A DNA stretch of 64,000 nucleotides from Verrucomicrobiia bacterium (GTDB lineage: Bacteria > Verrucomicrobiota > Verrucomicrobiia > Opitutales > Cerasicoccaceae), in NCBI GenBank assembly GCA_030432235.1, contig JAUIHT010000001.1, forward strand, positions 1,054,001 through 1,118,000, given 5' to 3'. This document shows positions 24,636 to 35,747 of this stretch, piece by piece. Each line of letters begins with the position of its first letter. Positions within the stretch are counted from its first letter, which is position 1. Below the pieces are notes generated by a model. The model was not told where the DNA came from. It made no database searches and was given only the letters and a program-made list of their open reading frames with translations. The translations under genes were made by a program, and so were the position numbers.

Positions 24636-25367
24636 ATGGACAAGCTTCCCGATATCCTGAGTACAGAGGCTTTAAGAGCCATAATAGCGCTATTTGACGA
24701 TGTCTCTGACGTCTTGTTCTGGTACAAGGACCGGCGGCTAAGGATACTGGCGCTGAACAACGTTTTTGCCGAACGCGTCAATTTGTCCAAGGAGAAGGTT
24801 CTGGGAAAAACGGATGCCGACCTCTATTTTACGGATATGGCGCAGGTCTTTATGGCCGATGATCGCCGCGTGATGCGCACGGGGGAGCCTATCCGGCGCA
24901 AGGTCGAGCTGCTGGCAAATCGCTTCGGTGGTGTCGAGTGGCGTTCGACGACAAAGCTGCCAGTGCGCGATGCCCGTGGGGCCATCGTTGGGACCACCGG
25001 CATTTCGCGTCCGCTGACGGGCGCCTCAGGAACGCTGCCGCCACCTTATCGTGCCTTTGGGCAAATTATCGACTACTGCCGGGAGCATCTCTCCGAAGGG
25101 ATCGGCGTCGAGCAAATGGCGCGGCACGCGGGCATGTCCATGGCTACGCTGGCCCGCCGTTTCCGTCAGCACTTGCGGCTGAGTCCGGGCGAGTTTCTTG
25201 CCCATCTGCGCCTGTCGCACGCATGCAAGCTCTTGGCGGACTCGCCGCTGAATGTAACCGAGATTGCGCTGGAGTGCGGCTACGAAAGCCCGGCCGCTTT
25301 TTCCCGTGCTTTTCACCGGCAGATGCAGGTGTCCCCCTCGCGTTACCGCCGTTCGTTCGGGACCTGA
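24636..25367 (+). CDS. PAS-domain AraC-family transcriptional regulator (probable xyl regulator)
   Basis: A 243-residue cytoplasmic regulator. Residues about 10-130 form a PAS-like domain (VLFWYKDRRLRILALNNVFAE, then PVRDARGAIVGTTGIS). Residues about 140-240 are a complete AraC-type DNA-binding domain with two helix-turn-helix units (GVEQMARHAGMSMATLARRF and NVTEIALECGYESPAAFSRAF) and the LSPGEFLAHLRLSHA linker. It is divergent from xylA, which suggests it activates xylose genes. It is unlike the E. coli XylR, which senses xylose with a periplasmic-binding-protein domain; here any ligand would enter a PAS fold. What it senses is unknown. Confidence 0.88.
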   Translation: MDKLPDILSTEALRAIIALFDDVSDVLFWYKDRRLRILALNNVFAERVNLSKEKVLGKTDADLYFTDMAQVFMADDRRVMRTGEPIRRKVELLANRFGGVEWRSTTKLPVRDARGAIVGTTGISRPLTGASGTLPPPYRAFGQIIDYCREHLSEGIGVEQMARHAGMSMATLARRFRQHLRLSPGEFLAHLRLSHACKLLADSPLNVTEIALECGYESPAAFSRAFHRQMQVSPSRYRRSFGT

Positions 25368-25395
25368 CGAAGCGGAATCGTGCCGGGTGCTGCGT

Positions 25396-26895
25396 TCAAC
25401 GCTGCGCGACGTAACCCTCGAACGTTTTTAGTACCTGCGTATAGGCCGGATCGGCGATATGGTTCTGCTGTTCGTCCGGGTCGGTTTCGTAGTCGAAGAG
25501 CTCGCGGTCGATGACTTCATGCGTCTTACGGTCTCGCCACTCCGTGTAGCGGTAGCGATCGGAGCGATAGGTGTAGCCCATCAGGTTCTTGCCTGTCTCT
25601 TCGTCTTCGCGTGGGAACTGACTTTGCGCGGCAAAGCGGACGCTGGCATCCGGTTGGCGAATGACGGGGAGCAGGCTGATGCCATCCAGTGCCGGTGGGA
25701 TGGGGAGGTTGCTCAATTCGCAGAGGGTGGGATAGATGTCGACAAACTCGACGGGGGCGGAGGAGTAGCCGGGCACAATCCCAGGGCCGGCCACGATGAG
25801 CGGCGAACGCGTGGCCTGCTCGTAGTTGGTATGCTTGCCCCACATGCCGTGATCACCCAGGTGCCAGCCATGGTCGCCCCAGAGGACGACGATGGTGTTT
25901 TCCCGCAAACCGGCTTTATCCAGGGCTGCGATGACCTTGCCCACGAGAGCATCCACGTAGCTGGCACAGGCATAGTATCCGTGAATGAGCCGCTTTTGCT
26001 GTTCTTCGGGGATTGGGATTTCCTCGCCGGGGATGTTGCTATAGCTCCAGCGCAGTTCCCAGGAGTCCTGATAGGCATAGTCCGGGCTTCCTGCCGGCAG
26101 CGCGGAGACGGCCGAAGGCTGGAAGTCGTGCCCATCATACAAGTCCCAGTAGCGTTTGGGGGCGGCAAAAGGCAGGTGTGGGCGGAGGAAACCGATGGCG
26201 AGGAAGAAGGGCTTTTCGTTCTGTGAAAGCTGCTTCAAGGCATCGATGCCGAGCTGCGCGATCTTTCCATCGGGATAGTCGCCGTCGTTGGCAGGGTAGG
26301 CTTCAGTCGCCGGCAAGAGGCCCTGCTTTCGTAGCGCCTGCAGAGTGACCATGGCAGACGGGTTGGCGGCCTTCATGGTAGCCACCGCTTCGTAGTGAGC
26401 CGGGTCTGCATACTGGGCGGAGGTTCCTATGTCCGGGCTTTGATAGGAGAGACTCCAGGAAGCTTCGTCGTGCTCCGCATCGACGCCTCTTTTGTCGAAA
26501 ATCTTGCCCACGGCCTGCGTCACGTAACCCTCCTGCTGGAAGTACTGCGGCAAGGTGACGACGTCGGGGGTGATGTCGCGGATTTTCGTTTTGAGATTCC
26601 AGACCTGGGTGTGGTCCGGGTAAAGACCGGTCATGAGACTGGCACGGGACGCGGTGCAGACCGCTTGCTGGCAGTGCGCATTGGTAAAGACCATGCCGCT
26701 GTCCGCCAACCTGTCGATGTTAGGAGTGATAACCTCCTCGTCACCATAGCAGCCCAAGATAGGCTTCAAGTCATCGACCGCGATAAAGAGCACATTGGGG
26801 GGGGCAGGTGCCGTCTGTTTGGCAATAAGCGGAGAAGGAAAAGCGCCTGAGCAGATAGCGAAGACCGCCAGTATGATTAGAGCGAACTGGTTCAT
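25396..26895 (-). CDS. Secreted sulfatase, iduronate-2-sulfatase-like (formylglycine type)
   Basis: A 499-residue exported S1-family sulfatase that would remove sulfate esters from a polysaccharide. The signal peptide is MNQFALIILAVFAICSGAFP. The metal-binding Asp pair is in AVDDLKP (41-42) and the formylglycine precursor is Cys80 in CTASRASLMTG, the C-x-A-x-R variant. The N-terminal pattern (YTPNIDRLADSG-like VITPNIDRLADSG, LPQYFQQEGYVTQAVGKIF) resembles iduronate-2-sulfatase-type enzymes. Its start codon overlaps the stop of the small secreted protein gene (ATGA, 26892-26895), so it is the last gene of the locus A operon and implies a sulfated substrate. Confidence 0.92.
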   Translation of the reverse strand: MNQFALIILAVFAICSGAFPSPLIAKQTAPAPPNVLFIAVDDLKPILGCYGDEEVITPNIDRLADSGMVFTNAHCQQAVCTASRASLMTGLYPDHTQVWNLKTKIRDITPDVVTLPQYFQQEGYVTQAVGKIFDKRGVDAEHDEASWSLSYQSPDIGTSAQYADPAHYEAVATMKAANPSAMVTLQALRKQGLLPATEAYPANDGDYPDGKIAQLGIDALKQLSQNEKPFFLAIGFLRPHLPFAAPKRYWDLYDGHDFQPSAVSALPAGSPDYAYQDSWELRWSYSNIPGEEIPIPEEQQKRLIHGYYACASYVDALVGKVIAALDKAGLRENTIVVLWGDHGWHLGDHGMWGKHTNYEQATRSPLIVAGPGIVPGYSSAPVEFVDIYPTLCELSNLPIPPALDGISLLPVIRQPDASVRFAAQSQFPREDEETGKNLMGYTYRSDRYRYTEWRDRKTHEVIDRELFDYETDPDEQQNHIADPAYTQVLKTFEGYVAQR

Positions 26896-27629
26896 TGCAG
26901 ATGCTGAACTCCCAGTTCATCGGTAGTGATTCGCTCTTTCATTCTTCGCACGGCTATGCCTTTAGGATCGGGGTCGCGTTCAGTCACGGGAAGATCGACG
27001 AGAAAAATAGTAGTCCTTGAATTATTGCCTACAACATGTGGTGAGCTGGTTACGAGTAGCCACCCGTCATCTTCCTGATCGGCGGCAACCTTCAGCCAGG
27101 CTTTTCGGGTGTCCGGGTAGGGGACGGTTTCTGATTGTCCCCGATTCAGGAGCATTGATTGATCCGCCAAATTTACCGCCAGTTTACGCTTGGAGAAATT
27201 ATATACCCGATAATTGTCTGGAGGATGTGCAGACAGTGAGTGATCGATAACAAGAGTTTTGAACTTTAAACCGCTATCTTCGATGTTCTCGTATAGAATA
27301 ATTAGAAAAGGTCCCTCGCCTTCGGGAAGCGTAGCTATAGCCAAAGGTGCTTTAATCGGTGGTTTTGTGAGATCGGGATTCGGTTGTTCCGTGTACAACT
27401 CGACTTTGCGGTTACGCGGTGCGGGATACAAGCGTGTAAAGGTACCGATACCTATGCGTAGAACTTCCTTTTTCCCATTGCTGTCGTAGAACAGTGATGT
27501 GAGATCGTTGAGAGAAATAACCCTGAATTCAGCTTGTGCGTTCGCAGTCTGTGCGGATTGCCCGCACAAGCCGTGAACGAAACATAACATTAAGCTGATT
27601 GCTGCTAAACTTCGTCTACGGAAAGCCAT
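26892..27629 (-). CDS. Small secreted partner protein of the pseudopilin-like gene, locus A
   Basis: A 245-residue protein of unknown function with a signal peptide (SLAAISLMLCFVHGLCGQ). It is homologous by eye to the product of 47595-48275: similar N-terminal strand (FRVISLNDLTSLFYDSNGKKEVL against RFSCIGFGTVPQDIYFQSSTGQQEVL), a middle segment YRVYNFSKRKLAVNLADQSM matching IRFVNLAEKPIAGVLGEDVV, and a WLLVTSSP/TTIFLVDLP end matching WEPFFSSR/RMMILFLPD. In both loci this gene directly follows a giant pilin-like gene; here the overlap is 25 bases. The fold looks all-beta. It is AT-richer than the sulfatase and GH genes around it. A role as assembly partner or chaperone of the pilin-like protein is inference. 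Confidence 0.8.
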   Translation of the reverse strand: MAFRRRSLAAISLMLCFVHGLCGQSAQTANAQAEFRVISLNDLTSLFYDSNGKKEVLRIGIGTFTRLYPAPRNRKVELYTEQPNPDLTKPPIKAPLAIATLPEGEGPFLIILYENIEDSGLKFKTLVIDHSLSAHPPDNYRVYNFSKRKLAVNLADQSMLLNRGQSETVPYPDTRKAWLKVAADQEDDGWLLVTSSPHVVGNNSRTTIFLVDLPVTERDPDPKGIAVRRMKERITTDELGVQHLQ

Positions 27630-30600
27630 CTAAAATCTATAATTTTGAATTTTCTTCCAAAGTTATCATTCAAAGTATCATCAGCCGCTTTTTCCTCAGG
27701 ATTATTCGACGATTCATCGATGTACTCGGGATAGCGCTGTACAACTGCTTCGCACCATGCTTGTGCTTTGACATCATTGGAATTCAGCGGATTAATGACT
27801 TCGCCATAGGCGCGGATAACAAAAGTGTCGGATCTCGCGGTCAGACTGGCGCCAATGGTGGAAAGGATGTCGCCTTGGGTCAGGAAATTGGGTGCATGCG
27901 AGGAGCGGTTGCTGTATGGCTTTCCCGCTTGATCTGCACCAAAAACCATGCCTTTTTCATATTGATTTTTGCCGAACTGACCTTCTGTAAAGAGGTCTGT
28001 AACGAAGTCGCCATTCCAAAAATCATCCTGGATGTCATTCGCTGGAAAATGACTTTTCTCAGACGAATCAATCGTACGATTGATGGCGGCTTGAAGGGCG
28101 CCGCTGTAATGTTCATGCACATAAGCTGAGCCTTGGGTACTGCTGCTGTCCGTGTTGGTATCAGGATTATCAACCAGACGGCGATTAACGAAATCTGAAA
28201 CAGAAATAAAGGGACCTCGGTTTTTTATTTCGGTAACAATGTTATGGGCCAGCTGTGCGACCTGCTCTTCGTCTAGGGTGCGATAGCTCCCCCCCCATGC
28301 GTCGTTTGGGTTGTTGTCAGAGATTGGCTTTGTGAATCGTGGGAAAGCTGCTTGCAGTGGCGTATTTGAAGAGTCGGACGTTTGAGGATCGAATGCGAGT
28401 TGGTTGGTGCCAGCCAGAACCGCACGCCATGCCTGTTCTGAACTTGAATTGATATTAAAGCCCCCTTTTAGCATTATGCCGCCAGCGTTCTTGTCGGGAT
28501 TTTGTAAATCAACTTCCGCAAACTCGCTATTGTGCCTGTCATACCGCGGATTGGGAAGCTCGTCGGGAATGTCACCGGTGGTGGGGATGGTTGAGAAATA
28601 GTACTGATCCCATAGCGTTCGATTTAGCAGATAGGAAATGTCATAATAAGCAGTTTGCTCATAAGTTAGATCCTGCTCTTTCGCTCCTTTTGCCACGTCT
28701 GTTCGAACCAATTCACCGCCCGGCGTGCCGTCGTATGGCAATCGAAAATCGGCCAAACTGTTACCGATGGGATAGGATGGATAGGAACCGACGAGTGAAA
28801 GATTGGCATGTTGTAGTTGACCTATTGAAAACAGTGGTTGGTCTTCGTAGGGGAACTCAAACAGAATGGCGTCTTCGGGTGCGCCATTAACCCAGTCATG
28901 GGTCTGCCCTGCAGATGTACGATTGCTGTTTGCGCCTTTATCAATCTTGAACCGGTCCCATTCCGTGCCACCGCCCGGAGATCCGGCGGTAGCGAAAAAG
29001 AGCGGATTGAAACGCGGATCCCGGCGCGTCCGCCCTGTCCGAATCGCACGCATATTTCCTTGTGCTATCCAACGCGTGCTAAACATATGCAGATTACTGT
29101 AGTCTTCTCCGTTTGAGCCCAGTCCAGAGAAGAATGCTTGTGCCAGAAATACAAAAGATGGATCAGAGTCATCGGGGGAATAGGTAAGTTGATTGGTTAG
29201 TTGCAGAACGTTACCCGCTGCTACTTCAATACCGTTCCATTCGGCGCGTTGTTGTGCGTTGTACCAGCGGCGAGGCCAATAGGACGGATTATGGCCTATG
29301 TGCTGATTGGGGCCTTGTAAATTTACTGAAGAACTGACTGGTTGGCCCAGATAAATATAAGCTTCTCCTTTTCCATTCTGGCTGAAACTACTCCCAACAT
29401 TAGTAGTGTCATTGTTTTGGTAATGTGCCTTTAGGCGGTAAGAGGTGTTTTCTTCACCTGCGGCGATCGTAATCGGCTGGTTGATCCTATTTTTATTTGC
29501 TGGTTCTACCCCTTCTTTGTAATCCTGCGCAGTATAGGTAATGGGAAGAGCGACATATGAGCTTCTTTCTGGTTCGATATTCTCAAGGACGTTGTACTGA
29601 GTGTATGTGTCACCTGATGAATCGATAGGTAAGGAAAATATCAGACTCTGACCTGGTGGAATATCTGGGCAATTCAAGCGGAAGCGGATGTATTCACGAT
29701 TCGCCCAGTTTCCATCCATACTATTTTGGAAATCAAAAATGGCGAGCCTTCGCCATTCATTGGTGACGGGGTCATCGACTTGTAGCTGAAATCTGACCGC
29801 ATAGGTTGGATAGAAGCCTACTTCATAGTTCCCTCCATCGGGGTCCATCGGGGGCGCTTTAATGGTAAAGTTGTAAGGATTCCAAATGATGACCAATGGG
29901 TAGAGTTGAATATTTAAAGGAACTCCTTCGGCTGGTGGGGCTCCGGGTTGCATGCTGAAGCCGATTGAGAAATACGTAATGACAGGCCCAAGTCCTACGT
30001 GGTCCGGGAAATCTACGCCGTCATGTTCCTCTTTGTCATTCATCGGGAGAATCGGGCTCATTTTCATGGCATCCGCACCGGTAGTCGGAATTCGTGTTTG
30101 GGCATATGATCGTAGATGACCCCAAGTCGGGATATTGTACCCCGGAGGAGATTGCCATCCATCTTTTGTTCCGTGATACCCTTTGTCGACAGTGGGATCA
30201 AAAGCCCACATCCTATTCGTATCCGCCGTGGGGTCGTCATCGGGGACGGCATAGTTTTCGTCGAGGAGGATGGAGAGGTCGCGTTTGAGGCCGCCGGCGT
30301 AGGTGTCGGAGAGGACGGACTGGGAATGCACGGTGACGTCGTGAAAGCGGTTCTTCAGGTAGCCTTTCAAATTATCAGGCTGGGGCGAGGTGAGGGTGAG
30401 CTCGTTGCGCTCGTCGACGAGCTCGAGGTTGGAAGCGAGCGGGTTGTAGGCGTTATCAATACGATCGCCGTCGAGGGTTGCCTCGCTGCCGGGGCCCGTT
30501 GCCATCAGTTCGACGGCAGTACGGGTGGCGTTGACGAAGGCGTTGAGCTTGTCGTCGTCCTCGGTTACGAGTGGCAGGTCCGCGCGTGCCTTGACGCCTT

Positions 30601-31342
30601 CGTCGCCGACCCACCAGGCATACCGGCCGCTGACGCCGCCGCCCGCGCCCTCCATATCCACGGCGGGCACGGCGACATAATCCTGTAGCGAGGCGTTGGT
30701 CACGCTTGCGTCTCCGGCGGAGCCCGGACCGACCATCAAGCGCGCGGGCAGGCTGCCGCCGCTGGCATTTTGAATGGTCAAGTCGGTTGATTTCGCCGTG
30801 GTGTTGACATTCAGATTGGCGATGGTCCCGACGGGCTTGAAGGTGATGGAGGAATCCGCAGGCGGGTTGATTATTTCGCCGGAACTGCCAACATCGTCCG
30901 ACGGACTAAAGCCGATGGACTCGTTGCCGCTAACCAGCCAGCTGAGGAGCTTGGCGGAGGAGCCTTTGCTGTCCACCTTGGCCGGGTTGGTCAGGTCGGT
31001 CGCGATTTGTACGGGATCGTCGTCGTAGTTGGCGGCGATGGAATTGCCGTAGACGCCGGTCCAGAGCGGGCTGGCGGCAGCGTCGTTTTGCAGGTCGGCG
31101 CGCGCCGTGACACGCTGGTCCGGCCCGGCGTACTTTTGCAATTCGCCTATGGCGATGCCCAGTGCGGTGAGGGCGTTTTGCCGCGCCTGGGTGTTGTTGC
31201 GGGTGTGTATCGCCGATTGTGTTTCGAGGGTGGTCAGCGCGGTGAGGCCGACGATGAGCAGCAGCAGAAAGGCCATCAGCGTCATGCTGATGATCAAGGC
31301 GAAGCCTGGCCGGGCTTTGCTGTTCTGCTTTGAGGGTATCAT
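27605..31342 (-). CDS. Giant pseudopilin-like protein (PilX/GspK-type N-terminus), locus A
   Basis: A 1245-residue protein that starts with a type IV pilin-like signal: basic leader, then G followed by FALIISMTLMAFLLLLIVGL, with no Glu at position 5 of the mature helix, as in GspK and PilX. The rest would be extracellular. Near residue 50 it has ALGIAIGELQKYAGPDQRVTA; the C-terminus includes FISVSDFVNRRL, LTARSDTFVIRAYGEV and WCEAVVQRYPEYID. These segments recur in the 1212-residue protein at 43960. It may belong near the Verru_Chthon cassette A family, which I cannot check. The first third of the gene (about 30250-31342) is very GC-rich and the remainder is AT-richer. It lies between GH16 and its small partner in one operon. 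Confidence 0.85.
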   Translation of the reverse strand: MIPSKQNSKARPGFALIISMTLMAFLLLLIVGLTALTTLETQSAIHTRNNTQARQNALTALGIAIGELQKYAGPDQRVTARADLQNDAAASPLWTGVYGNSIAANYDDDPVQIATDLTNPAKVDSKGSSAKLLSWLVSGNESIGFSPSDDVGSSGEIINPPADSSITFKPVGTIANLNVNTTAKSTDLTIQNASGGSLPARLMVGPGSAGDASVTNASLQDYVAVPAVDMEGAGGGVSGRYAWWVGDEGVKARADLPLVTEDDDKLNAFVNATRTAVELMATGPGSEATLDGDRIDNAYNPLASNLELVDERNELTLTSPQPDNLKGYLKNRFHDVTVHSQSVLSDTYAGGLKRDLSILLDENYAVPDDDPTADTNRMWAFDPTVDKGYHGTKDGWQSPPGYNIPTWGHLRSYAQTRIPTTGADAMKMSPILPMNDKEEHDGVDFPDHVGLGPVITYFSIGFSMQPGAPPAEGVPLNIQLYPLVIIWNPYNFTIKAPPMDPDGGNYEVGFYPTYAVRFQLQVDDPVTNEWRRLAIFDFQNSMDGNWANREYIRFRLNCPDIPPGQSLIFSLPIDSSGDTYTQYNVLENIEPERSSYVALPITYTAQDYKEGVEPANKNRINQPITIAAGEENTSYRLKAHYQNNDTTNVGSSFSQNGKGEAYIYLGQPVSSSVNLQGPNQHIGHNPSYWPRRWYNAQQRAEWNGIEVAAGNVLQLTNQLTYSPDDSDPSFVFLAQAFFSGLGSNGEDYSNLHMFSTRWIAQGNMRAIRTGRTRRDPRFNPLFFATAGSPGGGTEWDRFKIDKGANSNRTSAGQTHDWVNGAPEDAILFEFPYEDQPLFSIGQLQHANLSLVGSYPSYPIGNSLADFRLPYDGTPGGELVRTDVAKGAKEQDLTYEQTAYYDISYLLNRTLWDQYYFSTIPTTGDIPDELPNPRYDRHNSEFAEVDLQNPDKNAGGIMLKGGFNINSSSEQAWRAVLAGTNQLAFDPQTSDSSNTPLQAAFPRFTKPISDNNPNDAWGGSYRTLDEEQVAQLAHNIVTEIKNRGPFISVSDFVNRRLVDNPDTNTDSSSTQGSAYVHEHYSGALQAAINRTIDSSEKSHFPANDIQDDFWNGDFVTDLFTEGQFGKNQYEKGMVFGADQAGKPYSNRSSHAPNFLTQGDILSTIGASLTARSDTFVIRAYGEVINPLNSNDVKAQAWCEAVVQRYPEYIDESSNNPEEKAADDTLNDNFGRKFKIIDFRWLSVDEV

Positions 31343-31399
31343 GCAACGAATGTGTTAAGGGGGTATTAGGGGAAATATACCACAGGAGTAGCACGCCTA

Positions 31400-33952
31400 T
31401 CAAGGCGTGCTATCCACATGGGCAACTTTTTCGGACAGTCGATCCGCCAGTTGCCAGGCGCGTACATAATCGACTTGGTAATAATCGGGCAGGTTTGCTT
31501 CATCGACATCCTTGGTCGCCCAGTTGCCCATCTGGACGTTAATGAGCAGGTAGGTGGGGACGTCGATAATTTCATCGCTTTCCCATTCGCCTTTTTTCAC
31601 GCCATCGATGTACCAGCTCAGCTTGGTGGGCTCCCAGAGCAGTCCGAAGACGTGCCAGCCATCATCGGTCGGGCCGTAGTAAACGTGATTGGTGCCCCAG
31701 CGCTTGTGGTTGCTGCCATAGCCGCCCCAGTGGGTGGCGATGTTAGTGCGGCCCGGGCCCCATTCGGTCAGATGTTCCATGATGTCGATTTCCATGCCAC
31801 GACCGTGTTTGTTTTCAGTCGTGCGGCGTTGCCAGACGTCGAGGCCGGACTCGGCGCCCCGGTCGGGCATCATCCAGAAGGCGGGCCAGAGGCCGCGCGC
31901 GGTGGGCAGCTTCAGGCGTGCTTCGATGTAGCCGTACTTCTGGGTCCACTTGTCATAGGAGGTGACGGTCGCCGTGGCATACTTGCGCGTCGGCAGGTTG
32001 GGATCGTTGTACTGGTGGCCAGGGTTCACCTCGCACTTGATCGACATCACGCCGTCTTTGACGCTGATGTTCTCCTTGATGTAGCGCTGAGTCTCCGCCT
32101 TGGCCGGACCGTCCCAGACGAAGCGTGTGTTCCAGGTTTCCAGGTCGAGGGAATCGCCGTCGAACTCCTCGTCGAGCGTCATGACCCAGTCGCCTTCGAC
32201 AGGCGGGCGCTCGCCCAGCCAGTCCGGCGGAGTAACGGCGACATTGCGGTCTTCCGGGTTGCTGAATCTTTGGCGGATGCCGGCCGTTTCGGAGCTGCCG
32301 TAACCCTTGAGGTTACTCATGAGAATGGTCGTGCCCTCCCTGGGGCTGATCAGAAAGACCTGGATGGCACTGACCCGGCCGGAATCCAGCGGAAATGCCG
32401 GGGCGCCGTTTTCTTCGCCGAAAACCATCTGGAGCGTTTTGGTTTCACCAGCCTTGAGTTCGGAGAGCTCGGTGTTCCAGGGAGACTTTTTCCAGTCGCC
32501 TCGATTGTCCACACGGAGGCCGACGCGGACCTTCTTGTCGCTTTGGTTGGTCAACGTCACCTCAATGCCTTTGTAGTCGTGCAGATTCCAGCCGCCCTTG
32601 GGGCAGGGGAATTGGACATTGGGATATTTATTTTTGTGGAAGACCGCCTTGAGGACTGGCGCGGGGCCGGATTTATCCAGAGATACGGAGCAGCTTTGCG
32701 TCTTCAACTGAGCGAGGTTGACGTTGCCGTCCAGGGGAAAGAGTTCGCCGGAGATGGGTGGCGCGTTCAGGTTGGCTTCATCGCCACTGGCAACGGTAGC
32801 GGTGCTTCCTGAGTTGCTCTGGGCGGGAGCCGCGCTCGTGGGTGTGCCTACGGCCTTGACGTACTTGACGATCAGGTTGCCTGCGACGCTGGGCTTGTCG
32901 ACGCAGACCTTGATATTGGACACGCGGCTGGAATCGAGGGCGTAGCCGGGATGGCCGTAGGATTGGCCAAAGGTCACGGTGATGGTGCGCGTGCTGCCCG
33001 GGGGCATCCAAGACACTTCCGAGTTCCAAGGCGATTTTTTCCAGTTCCCGGGATTGTCCACACGCACGACAACGCCCACTTTCTTGCTGCTGCTGTTGGT
33101 GATCTCGGTCTGGACGCCGCCGTACTGAGACAGGTTCCAGGCTCCGGCGGGCGGGACGAAGTTGATACCCGGATAGGTACTGCTCTTGGGGAAATCGAAT
33201 TGCACGGCCTTGCTGCCGTCCACATCCACGATGGATGCACTGGCGCCGTTTTCCGTATCGATAGAGGCCAGACTGGCGTCCGAGATGGCAACGAGGGTTT
33301 CGCCCTTAACCGGAGCAGTCGCGGCGGGCTTGGCGGGGGAGGCAGAAGCCTGCGGGGGCGCTGCGGTTGTCGCGCTGTAGCTGGAGGGCGGGCCGACTGC
33401 CTTCAGGCTTGTAACCAAGAGCTTCACATCACCTTTGGGATTGGCGGCAAAGAGCTTGATCCTTTTGACCTGGGCCGGATTGAGATTGAACCCGGGGTTG
33501 CCGTAGGATTCACCGAAGGTCAGCTTGAGAGTCTTGGTCTTTCCTGCGGGCAGCCAGGTGTTCTGGGTGTTCCAGGGAGAGTTTTTCCAGTTGCCGGGAT
33601 TATCGACGCGCAGCGCGATGTCCACTCCGGTTTGGCTGAGATTGGCCAGGGTGATTTCGATCCCGCTGTACTGGGACAAGTCCCAACTGCCCCCTGGGAT
33701 GGGGAAGTCGACACCAGGATACTGGGACGCTCCGGGCAGATTGATTTCGATGGCGGGAGAACCGTCAGGCGCGGTGGCCTGGCTGACGCTGGCGCCTTGT
33801 TCGGTGTCGAAGGCGCTTACTTCAATGCTCGCGGGATCCAGCAACGAGCCGCCGGTGGGCGGCGTGGCGGCCATTCCGGCATGGGCCAGCGCGGCGAGTG
33901 AGAGAATCGTCGCGCCCCAGGCACGCGATGAGATGAATCGTGGGGTTTTCAT
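31400..33952 (-). CDS. Secreted GH16 glycoside hydrolase with three repeated sugar-binding-like modules
   Basis: An 850-residue exported enzyme. After the signal peptide come three homologous modules of about 150 residues (roughly 38-187, 215-370 and 400-555), each with RVDNPGNWKNSPWNT-like and FGxxxGxPxxxLxxxxV segments, joined by Ala/Pro/Ser-rich linkers. They look like beta-sandwich carbohydrate-binding modules. The GH16 catalytic domain covers about 585-830, with the ExDxxE motif EIDIMEH (Glu721, Asp723, Glu726) and WPAFWMMPDRG. Family GH16 includes laminarinases, lichenases, agarases and carrageenases; the EIDIMEH form favours a laminarinase-like endo-glucanase, but I am not sure. The gene is 23 bases after the GH1 gene and 57 before the pseudopilin-like gene, in the same operon. 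Confidence 0.9.
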   Translation of the reverse strand: MKTPRFISSRAWGATILSLAALAHAGMAATPPTGGSLLDPASIEVSAFDTEQGASVSQATAPDGSPAIEINLPGASQYPGVDFPIPGGSWDLSQYSGIEITLANLSQTGVDIALRVDNPGNWKNSPWNTQNTWLPAGKTKTLKLTFGESYGNPGFNLNPAQVKRIKLFAANPKGDVKLLVTSLKAVGPPSSYSATTAAPPQASASPAKPAATAPVKGETLVAISDASLASIDTENGASASIVDVDGSKAVQFDFPKSSTYPGINFVPPAGAWNLSQYGGVQTEITNSSSKKVGVVVRVDNPGNWKKSPWNSEVSWMPPGSTRTITVTFGQSYGHPGYALDSSRVSNIKVCVDKPSVAGNLIVKYVKAVGTPTSAAPAQSNSGSTATVASGDEANLNAPPISGELFPLDGNVNLAQLKTQSCSVSLDKSGPAPVLKAVFHKNKYPNVQFPCPKGGWNLHDYKGIEVTLTNQSDKKVRVGLRVDNRGDWKKSPWNTELSELKAGETKTLQMVFGEENGAPAFPLDSGRVSAIQVFLISPREGTTILMSNLKGYGSSETAGIRQRFSNPEDRNVAVTPPDWLGERPPVEGDWVMTLDEEFDGDSLDLETWNTRFVWDGPAKAETQRYIKENISVKDGVMSIKCEVNPGHQYNDPNLPTRKYATATVTSYDKWTQKYGYIEARLKLPTARGLWPAFWMMPDRGAESGLDVWQRRTTENKHGRGMEIDIMEHLTEWGPGRTNIATHWGGYGSNHKRWGTNHVYYGPTDDGWHVFGLLWEPTKLSWYIDGVKKGEWESDEIIDVPTYLLINVQMGNWATKDVDEANLPDYYQVDYVRAWQLADRLSEKVAHVDSTP

Positions 33953-33975
33953 GGTGATGGACTCTTTAATAAAGG

Positions 33976-35747
<1,772 letters not shown>

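Noticed and set aside
26892-27629. AT-rich small partner gene as a pseudogene or non-coding stretch
   Set aside because: It has a signal peptide, coupled overlaps on both sides and a homologue at 47595, so it is a real gene despite its composition.
31418-33901. Plus-strand frames opposite the GH16 gene
   Set aside because: Antisense shadows in GC-rich repeats; the apparent repeats in the product only reflect the three duplicated modules of the real gene.
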